From the NCBI GenBank assembly GCA_905479505.1, contig CAJQMS010000141.1, positions 1 through 18,728 on the forward strand: a stretch of 18,728 nt of DNA, read 5' to 3'. Under the pieces are notes generated by a model, which ran no database searches, was not told the origin of the DNA, and was given only the letters and a program-made list of their open reading frames with translations. Positions within the stretch are counted from its first letter, which is position 1, and every line of letters begins with the position of its first letter. This stretch comes from an uncultured Burkholderiales Genera incertae sedis bacterium (lineage in GTDB: Bacteria > Pseudomonadota > Gammaproteobacteria > Burkholderiales > Eutrophovitaceae). This document shows, piece by piece, positions 14,363 to 18,728 of the stretch. The translations under genes were made by a program, and so were the position numbers.

Positions 14363-15067
14363 ATGATTCAGCTATACGATTTGGAAACTAAGTACCCTAA
14401 TGTGCGATTTTCGCCTTTTTGCTGGCGAGTGAAGTATGCCTTAGCTCATAAAGGGCTGCGTTGGGAGGAGGTGCCTATTGGTTTCACAGATAAAGATAAA
14501 CTTCCGTCGCCGAACGAAGGCAAGGTTCCTGTCATAGTTGACGATCAAGAAGTCGTATCCGATTCATGGGATATTGCTTTGTTTCTTGATACAAAATACC
14601 CTAACGATCCTTTATTTGATGGTGCAGAGTCTCGCGCGCAAGCTTATTTTATTAAATCCTGGTCTGAAATGGTGCTCCAAATACTAATTTCTCGTATGGG
14701 TATTCTAGATTTTTATGAGGTACTAAAGGATTCAGATAAGGGCTATTTCCGAGATACTCGTGAAAGTCGCTCTGGAGTTACTCTTGAGGAGTGGGGGGGC
14801 AATCCAGAATCAGCCCGTACCGAATTTTTAAAGGCTCTAGAGCCCCTACGAGTGACTTTGAAACACCAGTCTTTTCTGGGAGGCGCTCAGGCTAACTTTT
14901 CGGATTATATTATGGTTGGCTTACTGCAGTGGATGAGGTGTGGATCATCATTGACCGTTTTTGATGAAAATGATGCTGTCTTTGAGTATCAGGAAAAACT
15001 TTTGGATTTACATGACGGATTGGGCCGATTAAGTCTCCCGTATTCGTCGGCGATAGCTGACGAATAA
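14363..15067 (+). CDS. Glutathione S-transferase, beta-etherase (LigE/LigF)-like
   Basis: A 234-residue GST unlike its neighbour. The N-domain has the RFSPFCWRVKYALAHKGL block and GKVPVIVDDQEVVSDSW, which match the GST group that contains the lignin beta-etherases LigE/LigF; Ser17 is the likely glutathione-activating residue and Asp67-Ser68 the glutathione-binding acid block. The helical C-domain (about 90-230) sets substrate choice and gives no firm clue. LigE-like proteins are widespread in bacteria without lignin degradation, so the name marks kinship only. AAAGGA inside the preceding GST gene is its ribosome binding site. It ends 7 bases from the facing greB. Confidence 0.88.
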   Translation: MIQLYDLETKYPNVRFSPFCWRVKYALAHKGLRWEEVPIGFTDKDKLPSPNEGKVPVIVDDQEVVSDSWDIALFLDTKYPNDPLFDGAESRAQAYFIKSWSEMVLQILISRMGILDFYEVLKDSDKGYFRDTRESRSGVTLEEWGGNPESARTEFLKALEPLRVTLKHQSFLGGAQANFSDYIMVGLLQWMRCGSSLTVFDENDAVFEYQEKLLDLHDGLGRLSLPYSSAIADE

Positions 15068-15074
15068 CGAAGTT

Positions 15075-15566
15075 TCAATCTATTGGTATGTGTTGGTATA
15101 GGACGTCTATGACATCCAAAGCTTCGTTTCCGCCGGGAGTTTCAAGATAAACTCGATCGCCGGGTCGTGATTTCAATAAAGCTTTAGCGAGAGGCGAGAT
15201 CCAACTGATTAGATTTTTTTTGGCGTCGGCCTCGTCGACCCCCACGATAGAAACCGTCTCCAGATCTTTTTGTGATTTTTGAAATGAGACTGTAGCCCCA
15301 AAAAACACCTGGTCGGTTTGTTCTCTTTCGGCCGGATCAATAACCACGGCGCTGTCTAATTTTTTGGTGAGTAGTCTTATTCTTTTATCAATTTCTCTTA
15401 ATTTTTTTTTCCCATATATATAGTCTCCGTTTTCCGATCGATCACCATTGGACGCAGCCCAATGAACAACCTTTACAATTGCAGGCCGCTCGGTATCGAT
15501 CAAATACAGTGCCTCATTCTTCAGTCTTTTTATTCCGCCTGGAGTGATGTAGTTTTTTGAAGGCAT
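15075..15566 (-). CDS. greB: Transcription elongation factor GreB
   Basis: A 163-residue factor that enters the RNA polymerase secondary channel and stimulates cleavage of backtracked RNA. The N-terminal coiled coil (about 10-80) carries the acidic tip GDRSENGDY, with Asp42 and Glu45 as the residues that hold the catalytic metal, then KKLREIDKRIRLLTKKL; the C-terminal globular domain has VSIVGVDEAD and ISWISPLAKALL. The basic KKKLREID stretch and VVHWAASNGDRSENGDY are GreB rather than GreA marks. There is only a weak GAGA sequence before the start. It diverges from the peroxiredoxin gene and stands alone. Confidence 0.93.
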   Translation of the reverse strand: MPSKNYITPGGIKRLKNEALYLIDTERPAIVKVVHWAASNGDRSENGDYIYGKKKLREIDKRIRLLTKKLDSAVVIDPAEREQTDQVFFGATVSFQKSQKDLETVSIVGVDEADAKKNLISWISPLAKALLKSRPGDRVYLETPGGNEALDVIDVLYQHIPID

Positions 15567-15727
15567 TCTCGACTAGATTAAGTTATCGGATAATTAAAAA
15601 AATTAAATTAATGTTTCTGGTTGGAAAATTGTACGCGTCATTTTAGTGTGGCGAGTGATACTATGAGACTTATCAATAGTGGCAATTAAGTTCACTAACC
15701 ACATACAGAATATAAAGGGGAGTTTCA

Positions 15728-16231
15728 ATGACTGTTAGCGTAGGTGATCATGTTCCAGAATGCACGCTTTATGAGTATTTTAATGAGGAGTCAGATGGAT
15801 GTAGTGTAGGACCAAATGCATTCAAGATGTCGGAGCTCGTGAAAGGTAAGCGCATAGCGTTATTTGCTCTTCCAGGCGCATATACCCCGACGTGCTCAGC
15901 GAAGCACCTACCAGGTTATGTCGAGAAAGCCGAGGCTCTCAAGGAAAAAGTGGATGAAATCTGGTGTGTCTCTGTAAACGATGCGTTTGTCATGGGCGCG
16001 TGGGGCCGTGATAACAACGCTACAGGATCTGTGCGAATGATGGCTGATGGTAGCGCTGAGTTTACTAAAGCCGTTGGGATGGATCTTGATCTTACCGAGC
16101 GAGGGCTTGGAGTTAGGTCTAGACGTTATTCAATGTTGCTTGATGACGGAATTATTAAAACGATCAACTTGGAGGATGCTCCAGGTGGTATGGAAGTGAG
16201 TGATGCGGATACTATGCTAGATCAAGTTTGA
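15728..16231 (+). CDS. Peroxiredoxin, Prx5 type
   Basis: A 167-residue thiol peroxidase. The peroxidatic Cys56 is in PGAYTPTCSAKHLPGY, with Thr53 of the usual P-x-x-x-T-x-x-C motif; the Arg that completes the site lies in GLGVRSRRYSML. IWCVSVNDAFVMGAWG is the typical Prx5 block. Members reduce peroxides with glutathione/glutaredoxin or thioredoxin, which would link this gene to the glutathione reductase in the window, though the true electron donor is not visible. GGGGAG lies 5 bases before the ATG. The last 10 bases overlap the end of the facing alpha/beta hydrolase gene. Confidence 0.93.
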   Translation: MTVSVGDHVPECTLYEYFNEESDGCSVGPNAFKMSELVKGKRIALFALPGAYTPTCSAKHLPGYVEKAEALKEKVDEIWCVSVNDAFVMGAWGRDNNATGSVRMMADGSAEFTKAVGMDLDLTERGLGVRSRRYSMLLDDGIIKTINLEDAPGGMEVSDADTMLDQV

Positions 16232-17049
16232 TCTTTCCGATTGGAAACAGTCGAACGTCCTATTAAAAAATCTTTCAAATTGTCTGTGACTTGATTAGGT
16301 TGTTCTGCCATGATGGCATGGCCGGTACCTGGTAAAACTTTCGTAACGCAACCTGGTATGGCCTCGCGAAGAGAATCCGTTCTCGGGGCTGGCGTCATTT
16401 TGTCGTCCGAACCTAAAAGAAGCATAGTTGGACATTTTATTTTTCGGGCCATAGATATCCCTTCGTTGTAAGAGTTACACGCTGAGAAATCGGCATGCAA
16501 AACCCCAGGCTTCGCACGATTCATCAATTGCATACTGACACCTTGCATTGAGATACCTGGTAAGTCATTCTTGCCAAGTTTTGCCCGACCGCTAAACGAA
16601 TATTGGTTAACGAGTTCGTAAGCTGTTGAGAGGTCTCTTTGTGACATCTCTAACAAGGTCTCTGAAACGGGCATGGGTGCATTCGTACCGACAAGGACCA
16701 GGTGGTTAACCGTATTATTGGGTCTGGCTGCAAATTCAAGCCCAATTAAAGATCCCATGCTATGTCCAACAATGGAAAACTCTTCAAGCTCGAGCGCTTG
16801 AACGCATTTTTCTATCCAACTGGCAAGGTCAGTGATCGTAGATAATGGCTCTCCAGTGGATTGGCCGTGTCCTGGTAAATCAAAAGCTAATGCGTTCCAA
16901 CCGTGTGCCGCGAAATATCGACATTGCATATTCCAGACACTGTGGTCGTTAGCTGCGCCATGAATGAATAAAATTGTCGGTTGATCAGGAGATAGCTTAT
17001 GGTTAGAGGTATAAATGAACGCGGATTGATTATCTATAGGGATTAACAT
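16222..17049 (-). CDS. Alpha/beta hydrolase
   Basis: A 275-residue cytoplasmic alpha/beta hydrolase. The oxyanion block is FIHGAANDHSVW, the nucleophile elbow is GHSMG with Ser97, the acid is Asp215 or Asp216 in LLGSDDKMTP, and the base is His244 in PGTGHAIMAEQP. A helical cap lies between about 125 and 200. The substrate is unknown; esterase, lactonase or thioesterase are all possible. It starts 14 bases after the metY stop on the same strand, without a visible ribosome binding site, so it is probably co-transcribed and perhaps coupled to metY. Confidence 0.9.
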   Translation of the reverse strand: MLIPIDNQSAFIYTSNHKLSPDQPTILFIHGAANDHSVWNMQCRYFAAHGWNALAFDLPGHGQSTGEPLSTITDLASWIEKCVQALELEEFSIVGHSMGSLIGLEFAARPNNTVNHLVLVGTNAPMPVSETLLEMSQRDLSTAYELVNQYSFSGRAKLGKNDLPGISMQGVSMQLMNRAKPGVLHADFSACNSYNEGISMARKIKCPTMLLLGSDDKMTPAPRTDSLREAIPGCVTKVLPGTGHAIMAEQPNQVTDNLKDFLIGRSTVSNRKDQT

Positions 17050-17063
17050 GTCAGTTTTGAGAT

Positions 17064-18341
17064 TTAAAGAAATTTCAGAGCTTGTTTTAGGTCTTGTTTT
17101 AGGTCATCAATATTTTCTAAACCTATGGAGAGCCTCACGGTGCCGGGTGTTATCCCGGCCGATAATAAATCATCATCGCTCATTCGAAAATGGGTAGTCG
17201 ATGCTGGATGGATAACTAAAGATTTAGCATCTCCTACGTTAGCTAAATGAGAGAATATTTTGAGTTTCTCTATGAATTTTTTGCCTGCTTGACGACCATC
17301 TTTGAGTTCAAAAGTGAAGACTGCCCCCACGCCGTTAGGAAGTAGTTCGGCAGCAAGTTTGTTGTCTGGATGATCGTTTAATTCAGGGTAAATTACTTTC
17401 TTCACCGAAGCATGGTCGTTCAAAAAATCTACAATTGCTCGAGTATTCTCTACATGTCTTTGCATACGAGGCCCAAGTGTCTCTATTCCTTGCATGATCT
17501 GAAACGCGTTCATCGGGCTCATACACGCACCAAAGTCACGTAGTCCCTCACGCCGGGCTCGAAGTAGGAATGCGGCGACAGGAGATTCGTCTGTAAAGGT
17601 CATTCCATGAAAGCCTTGGTAGGGTTGACTTAGGGTCGGAAACTTGTCACTTTGAGTCCAGTCGAAACCACCACCATCAATAACAAGCCCCCCAACAGCG
17701 ACACCATGGCCACCCAAAAACTTAGTTGCAGAGTGGACGACAATATCAGCCCCATGTTTTAGTGGCTTCAGTAAGTAGGGAGTTGTGAATGTGGAGTCAA
17801 CCATGAGCGGAAGTTCTCGGTCATGAGCTAGCTTAGACACTGCTGGGATATTTAAAATATCCAAACCCGGGTTACCTAGCGTCTCGCTAAAAATTAGCCT
17901 CGTCTCGGGTTTTATCGCAGCTTCAATGCGATTCAGATCTCTAAAATCTACAAAAGTCGTATCGATGCCGAATCTCGGCAAAGTGAACTGGAGAAGATTA
18001 TGCGAGCCGCCATACAGTGATTGAGAGGCGACAATGTGGCCTCCCTGTCCCATTAGCGTGGTGATTGCTAAGTGAAGTGCTGCCTGACCGCTAGCAACCG
18101 CTATGCCTCCGACACCACCTTCCATGGCGCTGATTCGTTCTTCTAGAACGGAATTGGTAGGATTTGAAATGCGGGAATAAACATGACCGCCTAGTTCCAT
18201 GTTGAACAATGATGCTGCGGTGTCTGTATTTGGAAAAACATATGAGGTCGTGAAGTGTATCGGTTGAGCCCTTGATCCGTGCTCACTGTCCGGTTCTTGT
18301 CCTGCGTGTAGCCCTAAGGTTTCTAATTTAAAATCTGCCAT
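17064..18341 (-). CDS. metY: O-acetylhomoserine sulfhydrylase (aminocarboxypropyltransferase)
   Basis: A 425-residue PLP enzyme of the Cys/Met metabolism family that makes homocysteine from O-acetylhomoserine and sulfide in direct-sulfuration methionine synthesis. The N-terminus FKLETLGLHAGQEPD, the YSRISNPT block that contacts PLP phosphate from the neighbouring subunit, SETLGNPGLDI, and the Schiff-base Lys207 in HSATKFLGGHG are all present. The length of about 425 and the GGGFDW insert after the Lys favour MetY over the shorter MetZ or cystathionine enzymes. No ribosome binding site is seen and no SAM or SAH riboswitch fits in the 65-base upstream gap. Followed by the alpha/beta hydrolase gene. 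Confidence 0.92.
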   Translation of the reverse strand: MADFKLETLGLHAGQEPDSEHGSRAQPIHFTTSYVFPNTDTAASLFNMELGGHVYSRISNPTNSVLEERISAMEGGVGGIAVASGQAALHLAITTLMGQGGHIVASQSLYGGSHNLLQFTLPRFGIDTTFVDFRDLNRIEAAIKPETRLIFSETLGNPGLDILNIPAVSKLAHDRELPLMVDSTFTTPYLLKPLKHGADIVVHSATKFLGGHGVAVGGLVIDGGGFDWTQSDKFPTLSQPYQGFHGMTFTDESPVAAFLLRARREGLRDFGACMSPMNAFQIMQGIETLGPRMQRHVENTRAIVDFLNDHASVKKVIYPELNDHPDNKLAAELLPNGVGAVFTFELKDGRQAGKKFIEKLKIFSHLANVGDAKSLVIHPASTTHFRMSDDDLLSAGITPGTVRLSIGLENIDDLKQDLKQALKFL

Positions 18342-18391
18342 GTTTATTGATTCGTTCTGTCCATAAATGATTTGTTGTAATGTAAGCGACG

Positions 18392-18401
18392 TTATCGATA
18401 A
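18392..18401. promoter_or_regulatory. Small palindrome upstream of metY
   Basis: TTATCGATAA, a perfect 10-base palindrome, lies in the 65-base gap between the secreted-protein gene and metY, about 50 bases before the metY start. It could be a regulator site but is short enough to be chance. Confidence 0.25.
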
Positions 18402-18406
18402 TTACC

Positions 18407-18728
18407 TCAATTCTCCTCGACAACAGGATCATCTCGCCCCTTCTCGCAGTCACTGCGAAACACATTTCCGGCACTCTCAATCGTCCAATTTCTTCCAAAA
18501 TTACCGAACACATAGTCCACAACGATTGATAGATTTTTTTTCTCCACAGCGTCTGCATATGTCCTTTCTTCGAGGCGAGCCATTGCTTCCTCGTAGGTCG
18601 CCAATTCCTCTTTTCTCCACCTCATGGCTTCCGATGCAAAGTTGCCGATGTCATCGCAACTCATCGTGCCGAGTGGGTATGGAGCAGCTGAGGCAGGAGC
18701 AGCTAAAAAAATACCAACGAGACTCATT
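18407..18728 (-). CDS. Small secreted protein, 5' end beyond the window
   Basis: A minus-strand frame of at least 106 residues. Its visible start MSLVGIFLAAPASA is a signal-peptide core with a cleavage site after ASA, but has no basic N-region, so the true start most likely lies outside the window. The mature protein of about 90 residues begins APYPLGTMSCDDIGNFA and holds two Cys (SCDDIG and RSDCEKG) that may form a disulfide. A VEKKNLSIVVDYVFG stretch follows a helical Glu-rich segment. It resembles small periplasmic proteins of unknown role seen in betaproteobacteria, by memory only. It lies 65 bases upstream of metY on the same strand. Confidence 0.7.
   Translation of the reverse strand, partial: MSLVGIFLAAPASAAPYPLGTMSCDDIGNFASEAMRWRKEELATYEEAMARLEERTYADAVEKKNLSIVVDYVFGNFGRNWTIESAGNVFRSDCEKGRDDPVVEEN

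Noticed and set aside
15660..15680. ACTAT-N11-ATAGT inverted repeat before the peroxiredoxin gene, considered as an OxyR site
   Set aside because: OxyR sites need CTAT and ATAG quarter-sites at 7-base spacing and two more outer quarter-sites; here the spacing is 11 and the outer parts do not match.
18342..18406. SAM or SAH riboswitch upstream of metY
   Set aside because: Only 65 bases are available, and no multi-stem element or terminator-like switch was seen.

Overview
The window is a compact stretch of bacterial chromosome carrying 21 protein-coding genes (19 complete, one cut at each end). No rRNA, tRNA, CRISPR array, transposase or phage gene was found. The DNA is moderately AT-rich by eye. 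Several proteins look betaproteobacterial (Burkholderiales-like): a DUF3460 small protein, a GreB with the ASNGDRSENGDY and KKLREIDKRIR blocks usual in that group, and a Rid protein with an RACVEA block. This placement comes from remembered family resemblance, not from a search. The short gaps and tail-to-tail overlaps suggest a rather streamlined genome, plausibly an aquatic or marine one.

Layout. 1-75: start of an exported protein, minus strand. 76-486: non-coding spacer with palindromes. 487-1226: a VOC metalloenzyme-fold protein (+) facing a DUF3460 protein (-), with a shared two-way terminator that overlaps the DUF3460 coding end. 1303-3348: oligopeptidase B. 3514-5409: an exported acetamidase/formamidase with its own well-formed promoter, then a small exported protein of unclear function that begins just after a terminator. 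5523-6530: threonine aldolase, ending tail-to-tail with a minus-strand pair (6527-8434) of a FrnE-like DsbA oxidoreductase and a secreted di-haem cytochrome. 8641-9915: exported serine hydrolase of the beta-lactamase/esterase class, divergent from a DMT exporter (10074-10973).

10984-15067 is the most coherent block. Glutathione reductase and a Rid protein form a minus-strand pair. They diverge from a plus-strand operon of a HAD-family (haloacid dehalogenase-like) protein and two unlike glutathione S-transferases. With the Prx5-type peroxiredoxin at 15728 this suggests glutathione-linked detoxification, though the HAD protein seems to lack key dehalogenase residues. 15075-15566 is greB (-), 15728-16231 is peroxiredoxin (+), and 16222-18341 is a sulfhydrylase (metY) followed by an alpha/beta hydrolase (-). 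18407-18728 is the 3' part of a small secreted protein.

I found no clear novel defence or mobile system. The points most worth checking are the coding-end terminator, the promoter-terminator overlap before 4834, the cysteine-paired exported amidase with its unknown exported neighbour, and the HAD/GST/GST/Gor cluster.
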